From assembly GCA_963792385.1 (NCBI GenBank), contig CAWBVZ010000002.1:124001-188000 (forward strand): a stretch of 64,000 nucleotides of DNA. Direction: 5' to 3'. The notes beneath the pieces were generated by a model that searched no databases, had not been told where the DNA came from, and worked only from the letters and a program-made list of their open reading frames with translations. The stretch is from DASSUW01 sp963792385. GTDB taxonomy: Bacteria > Actinomycetota > Thermoleophilia > Solirubrobacterales > Solirubrobacteraceae. Shown piece after piece: positions 16,697-25,440 of this stretch (its first letter is position 1; every line of letters starts with the position of its first letter). Both the position numbers and the translations under genes were made by a program.

Positions 16697-18750
16697 CGCG
16701 TCAGCCCGACACGCTCGGTCGAGCGCCAGCCGTTGCCACGCGCGTCCTTGGCGTCGATCTGGACGTTGACCTTGCGGCCCTTCGCCGGGGCGTTGGCCAT
16801 CAGGCGCTGGCCCTTGCCGTTGAGCCGCAGGCGGACGGTCTTGGACCGCTGCGTGATGTTGAACTGCTTGCTGGCGAGCGTCTTCCCGCCGCTGCGGAGA
16901 CGCACGACGCCCTTGCAGCGCTTGGTGCCCGCGCAGCGCAGGGGCAGCGCCACGACGTCGCCGGCTGCCGAGAGCGACTTGTCGGCGACGCGGACGCGCA
17001 GGTGGCCGCCGATGACGATGTTGCAGTTGCGCAGGAAGTCGCGCCGGTCAACGCTCGCGAGGTCCAGGCCGGGCCCGCAGTCGAGGAGATCCTCGGCCTT
17101 GTCACGCGAGTCGACGACGTCGTGACCGTTGCCGCCGTTGATGCGGTCCTCGGCGTCGGTGCCGCGGATCGCGTCGTTGCCGTCCTCGCCGTTCAGCGTC
17201 GTCTTGATCAGCCCGGCGAGGCCCTTCGCGCCGAGGATCCGGTCGTTGCCGCCGTTGGCGTTCAGCAGCAGCTGCTCGGTGGTGCCGATATCGACGCTGA
17301 ACGCGGCCGGGTTCGTGCTCGTGCGATCGAACGCGACGCGGCCGGCGGTCGCCGACGGCTTGATCGTGAACGTCTCCGCGGCCGTGGCCCCGTTGACCAC
17401 GCTCGTGTCGTCGCCGTCGCCGCCGTCGTTGATGTCGTCGTCGTCGCCGCCGTTCCACGTGATGGTGTCGTTGCCGGCGTCGCCGCGGGCGACGTCGCGC
17501 GTGCCGAGCGGGTTGTCGTCGGGGACGATCTTGTCGTCGCCGTTGCCGCCGGACAGGAGGTCGGCTGCGTCGCCGCCGTCGATGTTGTCGTTGCCGTCGG
17601 CGCCTTCGACGTCGAGCACGAACGTCGTCGGGAGGCCCGGGTCGGCGGTGACGGTGTCGTCACCCGCGTTCATGTTGAGGTCGAGCCGCTCCGCGGTGCC
17701 GATGTCGATGTTGAAGAAACCGGGGACCGGGGTCGGGGTCGGGGCGACGCGGTCGAACTGCACACGGCCGGCCGTCGCGGACGGCTTGACCGTGAAGGTC
17801 TCGTTCGCAGTCGCGCCGTTGACCTCGATCGTGTCGGAGCCGTCGCCGCCCTCGTTGAGGTCGTTGTCGTCGCCGCCGTTCCACACGATCGTGTCGTTGC
17901 CGGCGTCGCCGCGTGCGTCGTCCTGAGTGTTGGGCGGGTTGTCGTCGGGCGTGATCCGGTCGTCGCCGGCGCCGCCCTTGAGCAGGTCGGCTCCGTCGCC
18001 GCCGTCGATGTTGTCGACGCCGTCACCACCGTCGACGTCGAGCGCGAAGCCGAGGGCGTCGAGGCCGGCGTCGGCCGTGAAGGTGTCGTCGCCGCCGTTC
18101 ATGTTCATGTCGAGCTTCTCGGACGTGCCGATGTCGAGGCTGAACAGGCCGGGCGGGTTGGGGGTGGGAGCGGCGCGGTCGAACTGCACGCGGCCGGCCG
18201 TCGCAGAAGGCTTGACCGTGAACGTCTCGCCGAACGCCGCCGCCCCGTTGACCTCGATCGTGTCGGAGCCGGCGTCGCCGTTGTTGATGTCGTTGTCGTC
18301 GCCGCCGTTCCAGACGATCGTGTCGTTACCGGGACCACCGCTGACGTCGTCGTTGTTGTCGCCGCCGATCAGCCGGTCGGCGTGCTCACTACCGGTGATC
18401 GTGTCCTCTCCGGCGCCGCCGCTGACCGTGACCGCGGTGACGGCCGTGTACGTGGCCGCCGTCACGCCGGCGAGGTTGATCGTGTTGGCGCCTGGCCCAC
18501 CCGTCACGGTGATCGACGTGATGGTGTTGGAGGCCACCGCGCCGGTGCCAGGGTCGGCCCCGTTGATCTTCACGTTGCCGCCGGCGCTGGTGATCGCGAT
18601 CGGGTCGGCTGCGTCGCTGGTGACCGTCAGCGCGCCGGCCGCGACCGTCGAGGTGACGGCGGCGTTCGCAATGCCCGGGAAGGCGAGTGCTGCGGCAGCG
18701 GCCGCACCGGCCAGCATGCCTGCACGCGCCTTCGTCTTGATTCGAGTCAC
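16693..18750 (-). CDS. Secreted RTX-like calcium-binding repeat protein
   Basis: A 685-residue protein with a signal peptide (basic start, hydrophobic stretch, ANAA cleavage region). It then carries many GGxGxD-type nonapeptides such as GGDNNDDVSGGPGNDT and DGGDGADLLKGG. These are arranged in two complete and one divergent tandem unit of about 142 residues. Each unit holds a WNGGDDND block, an ETFTVKPSATAGRVQFDR block and an IDIGT block. RTX nonapeptides bind Ca2+ and fold outside the cell; no protease or lipase domain is seen. The C-terminal 100 residues have paired cysteines and a beta-rich, basic character. The GTG start is backed by AGGAG 5 nt upstream. It is probably an extracellular or surface-layer-type protein. 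Confidence 0.8.
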   Translation of the reverse strand: MTRIKTKARAGMLAGAAAAAALAFPGIANAAVTSTVAAGALTVTSDAADPIAITSAGGNVKINGADPGTGAVASNTITSITVTGGPGANTINLAGVTAATYTAVTAVTVSGGAGEDTITGSEHADRLIGGDNNDDVSGGPGNDTIVWNGGDDNDINNGDAGSDTIEVNGAAAFGETFTVKPSATAGRVQFDRAAPTPNPPGLFSLDIGTSEKLDMNMNGGDDTFTADAGLDALGFALDVDGGDGVDNIDGGDGADLLKGGAGDDRITPDDNPPNTQDDARGDAGNDTIVWNGGDDNDLNEGGDGSDTIEVNGATANETFTVKPSATAGRVQFDRVAPTPTPVPGFFNIDIGTAERLDLNMNAGDDTVTADPGLPTTFVLDVEGADGNDNIDGGDAADLLSGGNGDDKIVPDDNPLGTRDVARGDAGNDTITWNGGDDDDINDGGDGDDTSVVNGATAAETFTIKPSATAGRVAFDRTSTNPAAFSVDIGTTEQLLLNANGGNDRILGAKGLAGLIKTTLNGEDGNDAIRGTDAEDRINGGNGHDVVDSRDKAEDLLDCGPGLDLASVDRRDFLRNCNIVIGGHLRVRVADKSLSAAGDVVALPLRCAGTKRCKGVVRLRSGGKTLASKQFNITQRSKTVRLRLNGKGQRLMANAPAKGRKVNVQIDAKDARGNGWRSTERVGLTR
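17100..18330 (-). repeat. Tandem repeat, about 427-bp period, within the RTX-like gene
   Basis: The GTTCCAC block recurs at 17452, 17878 and 18307 (426- and 429-bp spacing, whole codons), followed by near-identical sequence. The units at about 17.45-18.3 kb are most alike; the unit nearest the 3' end has diverged. Confidence 0.75.
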
Positions 18751-18760
18751 ATCGGCTCCT

Positions 18761-18784
18761 TTGGTGCTTCGGGGTCAGCACCAA
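18761..18784 (-). promoter_or_regulatory. Hairpin directly upstream of the RTX gene ribosome-binding site
   Basis: TTGGTGCT and AGCACCAA form a perfect 8-bp stem with an 8-nt loop, ending right next to AGGAG of the RTX gene. It may terminate the upstream methyltransferase transcript or act as a 5'-leader element controlling translation. Confidence 0.45.
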
Positions 18785-18824
18785 CGACGCGCGTGCGGCG
18801 CGGTCTATTCCCGGCGGAGCGCCC

Positions 18825-19595
18825 TCAGTGTCGCCGCCGCGCGCGCACCTGCCGCACCGCCTTCCGCGCCGCACCGGCAGCCAGCGCCCCCAGCGGCCGC
18901 GACGTCTCGAGGGTGAGGCGCCGCGGCTCTCCCGGAGCCTTGCGCGCCCAGCCCCACCACTCGTCCTGCACCTTCAGCTCGGTGAACGACGGGTGCTGGG
19001 CGACGATCAGCTCGAACACCGCGCGCAGGTGGGGCTCGGTGCGCTCGGTCTCCGACAGCTCGCGATGGACGACGCCGTCGGTGGCCTCGCGGCCGGGATC
19101 GTCGGCGTAGGTCCAGTCGAGGTCGTCCATCAGCAGCCAGCCGCCGGGGCGCAGGAGCTTCTCCACGAGCACGACCGCGAGGCCGTCGATCGTCCAGTTC
19201 TTCGCGCCGTCGAGGTAGACGAAGTCGAACCGCGGCTCGATGTTGCCGTGCGCGTCCGAGCGGGCCTGGACCTGCTCCTTCAGCCACCACGTGTAGGAGG
19301 AGAACTGCCGGACGATCTCGACCCGGTCGGCGACGCCGGCGCGGGCGAGCACGTCCTCCGGCGCGGGGTCGTAGACCGCCCCGGCGAAGTCGACGGTCGT
19401 CAGCTTCGCGTCGCCCTCGAGCCCGGCCGCGATGTAGGCGGCGCCGACGCCGTGGGCGGTGCCGAGCTCGAGCACCGCCTGCGGCTGGGTGGCGCGGACG
19501 TGGTCGTAGACCACGCGGCCCTGCTCGGGCGACATGAACGGGATGCCGGCCAGCGCGGCCGCCACCCCGGCGAACTCAGTCGTCGCCCTTTCCAC
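18825..19595 (-). CDS. Class I SAM-dependent methyltransferase (O-methyltransferase-like)
   Basis: A 256-residue protein. Motif I is VLELGTAHGVGAAYIAAGL (about 41-59), with TTVDFAG after it, FDFVYLDGAKNW as the acidic motif II region, and GGWLLMDDLDW. The pattern matches class-I-fold O-methyltransferases acting on small molecules or sugars (Methyltransf_24 group). The C-terminus is Ala/Arg-rich. The GTG start lies 20 bp inside the end of the upstream kinase gene, so the two are co-transcribed. The acceptor is unknown. Confidence 0.72.
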   Translation of the reverse strand: MERATTEFAGVAAALAGIPFMSPEQGRVVYDHVRATQPQAVLELGTAHGVGAAYIAAGLEGDAKLTTVDFAGAVYDPAPEDVLARAGVADRVEIVRQFSSYTWWLKEQVQARSDAHGNIEPRFDFVYLDGAKNWTIDGLAVVLVEKLLRPGGWLLMDDLDWTYADDPGREATDGVVHRELSETERTEPHLRAVFELIVAQHPSFTELKVQDEWWGWARKAPGEPRRLTLETSRPLGALAAGAARKAVRQVRARRRH

Positions 19596-21087
19596 GCGCA
19601 GCCTTCCGGGCGTTCTTCAGCTCGTCCTTGACCTCGCCGCCGCTGTTGTCGCCGTACTGCTCGAGACGCTGCTCGAGCGGTGCGATCGCCTCCTCCGGGC
19701 GGCCGAGGGCGTTGAGCGCGGCGCCGACCTCGAACAGCGCGTAGCCGCACGGGTCGAGCTGCACGGTGTCGCCGCAGGCTTCGAGCGCCTGCTGGTTGAG
19801 CGTCAGCGCCTGGTCGTAGTCGCCCGCCTTGCGCGCGTTGAAGCCCTGGACCTGGAGCTGGCGGGCGCGGCCCAGGTCGGTCCCCGCGGCGGGCGGCTCG
19901 GCGGTTGCCGTCGGCTCCGGGGTGGAGGTCGCGGTTGCGGTCGGCTCGGCCGTTCGCTCGGCCGTCGGCGTCGCCGTGGCCTTCTTCTTCGGCTTGGTCT
20001 CAGTCTGCTGGGTGTTGGCGGCGTCGTTCCCGCCGTCCGAGCGGCCGCCGTCGCCGCCGTCGCCGCCGGACAGCAGCACGAACCCGACGACGGCCAGCAC
20101 GACGAGGCCGGCGAGCCCCGCCAGCAGCGGCCAGCCGCTGTTGCGGTCGTCGCGCGGCGGCGGCGGTGGGCCGCCCCGGTCCCTCGGCGGCGGTGGTGTC
20201 GGTGCCGGCGCCGACACCGGGATCGGCCGCGTTGGCTCGGTGGCCGGCCGCGACGAGCCCATCGCCTGATCGAGCGCCGCGACCATCGCGTGCGCGCTCT
20301 CCCAGCGATCGCGCGGATCCTTGGCCAGGCCGCGCTCGAGCACGGCATCGACGCTCGCGGGCAGCGACGGGTCGCGTTCGGTCGCGAGCGGCGGCGGGTC
20401 CTCGACGTGAGCGCGCGCCTGGGCGGCGAAGTGCTCGGCCTGGAACGGCTTGGCGCCGGTCAGCAGCTCGAACGCGACGACGGCCAGCGCGTAGCGGTCC
20501 GACGCGGCCGTGGCCGGCTCGCCGACCGCCTGCTCGGGCGAGATGTAGGCCGCAGTGCCGAGCACCTGCCCGGTCGCGGTGAGCTGGTCCTCCATCGCCA
20601 GCCGGGCGATGCCGAAGTCGGCGATCGCCAGCCGGTCGCGGTCGTCGAGCAGCAGGTTGCCGGGCTTGATGTCGCGGTGCACGATGCCGGCGTCATGGGC
20701 GGCGTCGAGCGCCCCGGCGGCCTCGCGCAGCCAGCGCAGCGCGGTCTCGTCGGCGATCGCGCGGCCGTCCTTCAGCCGCTCCCCGACGGTCCCGCCACGC
20801 ATCAGCTCCATCACCATGAACACGCGTCCGTCGTGCTCGCCGACGTCGTAGATCGTCACCACGTGCGGGTGCCACGAGAGGCTCGCGGCGGCGCGCGCTT
20901 CGCGCTCGAAGCGCAGTCGTGCGCGCTCGTCCTCCGACAGGTGCGAGGCGAGGACCTTGACCGCGACGGAGCGTCCGAGAAGCTCGTCGTGCGCTTCCCA
21001 CACGCCCGCCATCCCGCCGTTGGCGAGGTGGCGCACGATGCGGTAACGCTCGGGCAGGGAGATACGCGCGGTGCTGACCGGTGGCAC
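19576..21087 (-). CDS. PknB-like Ser/Thr protein kinase, membrane-anchored
   Basis: A 503-residue transmembrane kinase. The cytoplasmic N-terminal kinase domain has NGGMAGVW (glycine-rich loop), Lys44 in VAVKV, HRDIKPGN (catalytic loop), ADFGIA (DFG) and TAAYISPEQ. A Pro-rich linker leads to one transmembrane helix (about 325-347, LLAGLAGLVVLAVVGFVLL). Then comes a Thr/Pro/Ala-rich extracellular stalk and a helical C-terminal domain with TPR-like character (ARQLQVQGFNARKAGDYDQAL). It lacks PASTA repeats. The GTG start gives the usual short N-terminus before the ERYRIVRHL kinase start. It is divergent from rpmB and followed by a methyltransferase. Confidence 0.88.
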   Translation of the reverse strand: MPPVSTARISLPERYRIVRHLANGGMAGVWEAHDELLGRSVAVKVLASHLSEDERARLRFEREARAAASLSWHPHVVTIYDVGEHDGRVFMVMELMRGGTVGERLKDGRAIADETALRWLREAAGALDAAHDAGIVHRDIKPGNLLLDDRDRLAIADFGIARLAMEDQLTATGQVLGTAAYISPEQAVGEPATAASDRYALAVVAFELLTGAKPFQAEHFAAQARAHVEDPPPLATERDPSLPASVDAVLERGLAKDPRDRWESAHAMVAALDQAMGSSRPATEPTRPIPVSAPAPTPPPPRDRGGPPPPPRDDRNSGWPLLAGLAGLVVLAVVGFVLLSGGDGGDGGRSDGGNDAANTQQTETKPKKKATATPTAERTAEPTATATSTPEPTATAEPPAAGTDLGRARQLQVQGFNARKAGDYDQALTLNQQALEACGDTVQLDPCGYALFEVGAALNALGRPEEAIAPLEQRLEQYGDNSGGEVKDELKNARKAARGKGDD

Positions 21088-21117
21088 CCATAGACCGTAC
21101 CCAACGGGTCCTGCCGC

Positions 21118-21123
21118 TATGCT
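21118..21123 (+). promoter_or_regulatory. Putative -10 hexamer of rpmB
   Basis: TATGCT preceded by GC, 10 nt before the ATG. This is a good example of the TANNNT-N8-12-start pattern. There is no room for a long 5' UTR. Confidence 0.45.
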
Positions 21124-21133
21124 TCCCGCCCCC

Positions 21134-21322
21134 ATGGCTCGCATCTGTCACTCCTGCGGCAAGCGCCCCGCTTTCGGCCAGAGCCGCTCGCACTCGATGG
21201 TCGCCACCAAGCGGCGATTCGACGCAAATCTGCAGAAGGTCCGTATCTCGGAAGCCGGTGCTCCGAAGCGCGTCTACGTCTGCACGCGCTGCCTCAAGGC
21301 CGGCAAAGTCACCAAGGCCTAG
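21134..21322 (+). CDS. rpmB: Ribosomal protein bL28, zinc-binding type
   Basis: A 62-residue 50S subunit protein. It keeps the four-cysteine form (ICHSCGK near the N-terminus and CTRCLKAGKV near the C-terminus), so it should bind Zn2+. The QSRSHSMVATKRRFDANLQKVRI core is typical. The start ATG follows a -10-like hexamer by only 10 nt. It stands alone as a short transcription unit, 45 bp before the FakA-like gene. Confidence 0.95.
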   Translation: MARICHSCGKRPAFGQSRSHSMVATKRRFDANLQKVRISEAGAPKRVYVCTRCLKAGKVTKA

Positions 21323-21367
21323 CCACGCCGACGTCTTAACGTCGGCCGCTGGGTAGACACTTAATTT

Positions 21368-22996
21368 GTGGCCGACCCAAGCTTGATCCGCTTCCGCGCC
21401 GTCGTCGACTCGGCCCTTGTCGAGTTCGAGACGCGTCGCCGCGAGGTGAACGACCTGAACGTCTTCCCGGTCGCCGACGGCGACACCGGAGACAACATGG
21501 CGCTCACCCTGCGTGCCGTGCTCGACGAGCTCGACCGCCTGTCCGCGCAGGGCGACATCGACGACATCGGCCGCGACGAGATCGTCGACTCGGTGGCCCG
21601 CGCAGCGCTGCTCGGCGCGCGCGGCAACTCGGGCGTGATCCTCTCCCAGCTCCTCCGCGGCGCTGCCGAGGAGCTGATCTCGCGGCCGGGCGAGCTGATC
21701 GATCCGGTGCTCGTCGCCGCGGCGATGGCACGCGCTGCCGAGCGCGCCTACGCGTCCGTGCGCGAGCCGGCCGAGGGCACGATCCTCACGGTGGTGCGCG
21801 AGATGGCCGCGCGCGTCGCGTCCGAGATCGCCCACATGGAGGAGCCGCGGCTGCACCACGTCGTCGACGACGACGAGCAGAACGAGATGATCGCGGAGGT
21901 GCTGGAGGCGGCCCTGCGCTCTGGCGAGCTGTCCGTCGCCCGCGGGCCGGAGCTGCTGCCGATCCTGCGCGAGGCGGGCGTCGTCGACGCCGGCGGCTAC
22001 GGCCTCACGGTGATGTTCGCCGGCGTCATCGCCGCGCTCCGCGGCACCGCGGCGCCCGAGCTCGCCCGCCACGCACCGGCGCGGATCACGCAGCCGCAGC
22101 ACGAATCGAGCACCTTCCGCTACTGCACCAACTTCGCCGTCACCGGCACGGCGCTGGACCCAGTGGCCTGGCACGAGCCGCTGGAGCTGCTCGGCGACTC
22201 GGTGCTGGTCGTCGGCGACAGCCACACGCTGAAGGTGCACGTGCACACGGACGAGCCCGAGAGCGCGATCGCGCTGTTCGCGAGCGCCGGCGAGGTCTCG
22301 CACTTCGACGTCGCCGACATGACCGAGCAGATCATCGAGCGCTCGGAGCGGCTGGCCGCGCCGATCGAGCGCTGCGGCGTGCTCGCGGTGGTCGCCGGAG
22401 CGGGCGTGCGCGAGCTGTTCGAGAGCATCGGCACGGTGGCGCTGGATGGTGGCGACACGCTGAACCCGTCCACGTACGAGCTGCTCGCCGGCATCCACGA
22501 CGTCCCCGCGGACGAGGTCGTCGTGCTGCCCAACTCCCCGAACGTGATCATGGCCGCCGAGCGCGCCGCCGAGCTGGCCGAGAAGACCGTTCACGTGGTG
22601 CCGTCGCGATCGATGCAGGCAGGGCTGGCCGCCGCGGTCGCCCTCGACCCGACGCGCGGAGCCGCCGCGAACGCCGCGGCGATGATCGAGTCGCTCGAGC
22701 ACGTGCGCACCGGCTCGGTCACGGGCGCCGCGCGTGACGATGCCAAGGGCCGCTTCCGTCGCGGCGAGGCCGTCGGCTTCGTTGACGAGCAGCTGGTCGC
22801 CTGGGGCGAGCCGGGGAAGACGCTCGAGGCGGTGCTCGCGATGCTCGGCAGCGAGGCGGAGCTGGTGACGCTGATCGAGGGCCACGGCGCGCCGATCGAC
22901 GGCGACGGCGTGGCCGCGCTGATGCCCGGCGGCGTGGACCTGGAGTTCTCGCACGGCGATCAGCCCGCCTACTGGTGGCTGATCTCGGCCGAGTAG
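21368..22996 (+). CDS. FakA/YloV-like fatty-acid kinase (DhaL domain fused to DegV-like domain)
   Basis: A 542-residue protein. The N-terminal DhaL/DAK2 domain (about 1-190) has NDLNVFPVADGDTGDNM, whose Asp residues bind Mg-ATP, and LLGARGNSGVILSQ. The middle domain and a C-terminal DegV-related region (GTVALDGGDTLNPSTYELLAGI) complete the YloV architecture. In Firmicutes FakA phosphorylates fatty acids held by FakB; no FakB is in the window. The GTG start agrees with the DhaL N-terminus. The order rpmB-yloV-recG is the same as in many Gram-positive bacteria. Confidence 0.85.
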   Translation: MADPSLIRFRAVVDSALVEFETRRREVNDLNVFPVADGDTGDNMALTLRAVLDELDRLSAQGDIDDIGRDEIVDSVARAALLGARGNSGVILSQLLRGAAEELISRPGELIDPVLVAAAMARAAERAYASVREPAEGTILTVVREMAARVASEIAHMEEPRLHHVVDDDEQNEMIAEVLEAALRSGELSVARGPELLPILREAGVVDAGGYGLTVMFAGVIAALRGTAAPELARHAPARITQPQHESSTFRYCTNFAVTGTALDPVAWHEPLELLGDSVLVVGDSHTLKVHVHTDEPESAIALFASAGEVSHFDVADMTEQIIERSERLAAPIERCGVLAVVAGAGVRELFESIGTVALDGGDTLNPSTYELLAGIHDVPADEVVVLPNSPNVIMAAERAAELAEKTVHVVPSRSMQAGLAAAVALDPTRGAAANAAAMIESLEHVRTGSVTGAARDDAKGRFRRGEAVGFVDEQLVAWGEPGKTLEAVLAMLGSEAELVTLIEGHGAPIDGDGVAALMPGGVDLEFSHGDQPAYWWLISAE

Positions 22997-23022
22997 CCGC
23001 CCGGGGCGGGTAGAGGCGCCCG

Positions 23023-23205
23023 GCGAACGGCAACTGCGGCATTGAGGGAGGCGCGGTCAGGTGAGGCGTTCCCGAGGGGCGATCTAGTCGCGCATACCGC
23101 GACTGAACGACCCCGTGGGGTTGATAACTGTCGTATAGCGGTAGCCAACGACCCCAACCGCCGCGCCCAACCCCCAGCTCCCCACCCAGCGCAGTTGACG
23201 TTCGC
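23023..23205. repeat. Intergenic inverted-repeat element, copy 1
   Basis: A 183-bp non-coding element. The left end GCGAACGGCAACTGCG is matched, inverted, by the right end CGCAGTTGACGTTCGC. Inside is a hairpin with arms AGTCGCG (23086-23092) and CGCGACT (23098-23104) around the loop CATAC. The same loop and core recur in copy 2. It fills most of the 271-bp gap between the FakA-like gene and recG. No open frame is evident in it. Confidence 0.7.
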
Positions 23206-23267
23206 AGGCGACGCTACGCGGTGCCGGCCACCGCGCTCCACCGGACCCGCCGACGCGGCGATCATCA

Positions 23268-25388
23268 TTGCGGCGAGTGCCGCCGACCGCGTTCGCCACC
23301 TCTGACCCGCTGACCGACGACGCGCTGCATGCCGCTGGGCCGCCGCGCTACCCGCGGCCGTCGCGGCTGCTGACGCCGCTGCAGGTCAGCCCCGCAAAGG
23401 CGGCGGCCGCCGCGGAGCGGCTGCAGCTCCACACGGTCGGCGACCTCCTCAACCACCTGCCGCGCGACCGCCAGGACGCGCGGACGCTCGCCGAGCTTGC
23501 GGCGGGCGAGACCGCGACGGTCGTCGTCGAGGTGCGCTCGATCGCCAGCCGGCCGGTCCGGCGGCGTGGCATGCGCCCGCTCGTCGAGGCGGTCGTGGCC
23601 GACGAGACCGGCACGATCAAGGCCACGTTCTTCAACCAGCCGTGGCTCGAGCGCAAGTACCGGCCCGGCACGCGCCTGCTGCTGCAGGGCAAGTTCGAGG
23701 CCCGCAACCGCTTCCGCGTGCAGTTCCACGCCGAAACCGGCGATGCGGTCGGCGCCCAGGCGTCGGAGGTCGCCACCTACCCGGCCACCGACGGCCTGTC
23801 TTCGACCCAGATCCTCGCGCTGGTGCGGGAGTGGCGCGGCGCCGCGCAGGAGGCGCTCGAGCCGCTCCCGGCCTACCTGCGGGCCCGTGACGGGCTCCCG
23901 GACCGCCCGGCGGCGCTCGACGCCGCGCACTTCGGCGACCACGAGGGCGGCCGCCGCCGGCTCGCCTACGACGAGCTGCTGCTTCTGCAGATCGCGCTGA
24001 TGCGGCGTCGCGCCCGCCGGCGCGAGGGCTCGCGCGCCACGCCGCTCGAGCCGTCCGCCGCGCTCACCGCCCGCTGGCTCGAGGACTCGCTGCCGTTCAC
24101 GCCCACCGGCGACCAGCGCAAGGCGATGGACATGATCGATTCAGACCTGACGCTCGACCGGCCGATGCAGCGACTCCTGATGGGCGAGGTCGGCTCCGGC
24201 AAGACCGTCGTGGCGCTGTACGCGATGCTGCGCGCGGTCGAGTCCGGCGCCCAGGCCGCGCTGATGGCGCCGACCGAGACGCTCGCCGAGCAGCACTTCG
24301 CGACGCTGCAGGCGCTGATGCCGGGCGCGCTCGTGCAGGCGGCACTGCTCACCGGGTCCACGCCCGCCGGCCGCCGCACCGACCTACTCGGCAAGCTCGC
24401 GACCGGCGAGCTGAAGCTGCTGGTCGGCACCCATGCGCTGATCGAGGAGGCGGTTGAGTTCGACCGGCTCGCGGTCGCCGTCGTGGACGAGCAGCACCGA
24501 TTCGGCGTCAACCAGCGCCGCGCGCTCGACCGCAAGGCGCCGAGCGGCCTCGCGCCGCACGTGCTGCACATGACCGCCACGCCGATCCCGCGCACGCTCG
24601 CGCTCACCGCCTACGGCGACCTCGACGTGACCGTCCTGCGCGAGCTCCCGGCCGGCCGCCGGCCGATCGAAACGCACGTCTGCGCCACCGAGCGGGAACG
24701 CTCACGCGCCTACGACCGGATCCGCGAGGAGCTCCGCGCCGGTCGCCAGGCGTTCGTCGTATGCCCGCTCGTAGAGGAGTCCGAGGCGCTCCAGGTGCGT
24801 GCCGCGACGGTCGAGTACGAGCGCCTGCGCAGCGGCGAGCTGCGCGACTTCGAGGTCGTGCTGCTGCACGGCCAGATGCGGCCGCGCGAGAAGCAGGAGG
24901 CGATGGCCGCGTTCGCGGCCGGCGGCGCAGACGTGCTGGTCGCCACGACCGTGATCGAGGTCGGTATCGACGTGCCGAACGCGTCGGTGATGCTCGTGGA
25001 GGACGCCGACCGCTACGGGATCTCCCAGCTGCACCAGCTGCGCGGCCGCATCGGGCGCGGCGAGCACGAGTCGCTGTGCCTGCTGTTCGGGCCGAAGGAG
25101 TCCGCTCGGCTGCGCGCGCTCGCTGCGCACGGCGACGGGTTCGACCTCGCCGAGATCGACCTCGAGCTGCGCGGCGAGGGCGAGATGCTCGGCACGCGCC
25201 AGTCCGGCCTGCAGGCGTTCCGGTTCGCCCGCCTGCCCGAGGACGTCGAGCTGCTCGAGCGGGCCCGGATGCGGGCGCGCGAGATCCTCGACGCCGACCC
25301 GCAGCTCGCCGAGCCGCAGCACGCGCTGATCGCGGACGGGCTCGGCGAGGCGTTCGGGCCTGACGCGCTGGAGCCGATTCCCGCTTAA
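23268..25388 (+). CDS. recG: ATP-dependent DNA helicase RecG
   Basis: A 706-residue branched-DNA translocase that remodels stalled forks. An N-terminal wedge/OB domain lies at about 60-230. Helicase motif I is MGEVGSGKTVVAL, motif II is VVDEQHRFGV (DEQH box), motif III is HMTATPIPRTLAL, followed by VVCPLVEESE and the motif V/VI segment TTVIEVGIDVPNASVM and QLRGRIGRG. The C-terminal RecG signature is ELRGEGEMLGTRQSG. The start is uncertain: TTG 23268 is the longest, GTG 23277 is close and the conserved domain begins later. Convergent with the M14 peptidase gene. Confidence 0.95.
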   Translation: MRRVPPTAFATSDPLTDDALHAAGPPRYPRPSRLLTPLQVSPAKAAAAAERLQLHTVGDLLNHLPRDRQDARTLAELAAGETATVVVEVRSIASRPVRRRGMRPLVEAVVADETGTIKATFFNQPWLERKYRPGTRLLLQGKFEARNRFRVQFHAETGDAVGAQASEVATYPATDGLSSTQILALVREWRGAAQEALEPLPAYLRARDGLPDRPAALDAAHFGDHEGGRRRLAYDELLLLQIALMRRRARRREGSRATPLEPSAALTARWLEDSLPFTPTGDQRKAMDMIDSDLTLDRPMQRLLMGEVGSGKTVVALYAMLRAVESGAQAALMAPTETLAEQHFATLQALMPGALVQAALLTGSTPAGRRTDLLGKLATGELKLLVGTHALIEEAVEFDRLAVAVVDEQHRFGVNQRRALDRKAPSGLAPHVLHMTATPIPRTLALTAYGDLDVTVLRELPAGRRPIETHVCATERERSRAYDRIREELRAGRQAFVVCPLVEESEALQVRAATVEYERLRSGELRDFEVVLLHGQMRPREKQEAMAAFAAGGADVLVATTVIEVGIDVPNASVMLVEDADRYGISQLHQLRGRIGRGEHESLCLLFGPKESARLRALAAHGDGFDLAEIDLELRGEGEMLGTRQSGLQAFRFARLPEDVELLERARMRAREILDADPQLAEPQHALIADGLGEAFGPDALEPIPA

Positions 25389-25398
25389 GAGCCCGTGA

Positions 25399-25433
25399 GG
25401 GCGGCCCCGGCTCCCGCCTGGCCGGAGCCGCCC
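25399..25433. terminator. Hairpin between convergent recG and M14 peptidase genes
   Basis: Inner arms GGCTCC (25409-25414) and GGAGCC (25424-25429) pair, with additional GGGC and GCCC at the outside. It sits in the 52-bp gap between two converging genes and can serve both. Confidence 0.5.
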
Positions 25434-25440
25434 AGTTTGA

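Noticed and set aside
16693..18750. CRISPR-like or satellite array in the 17-18 kb repeats
   Set aside because: The repeats are in frame, encode RTX motifs and have a codon-multiple period; there are no short repeats with unique spacers.
19534..21093. Large plus-strand open frame opposite the Ser/Thr kinase
   Set aside because: The minus strand has all kinase motifs; the opposite frame is Arg/Gly-rich and unlike any family.
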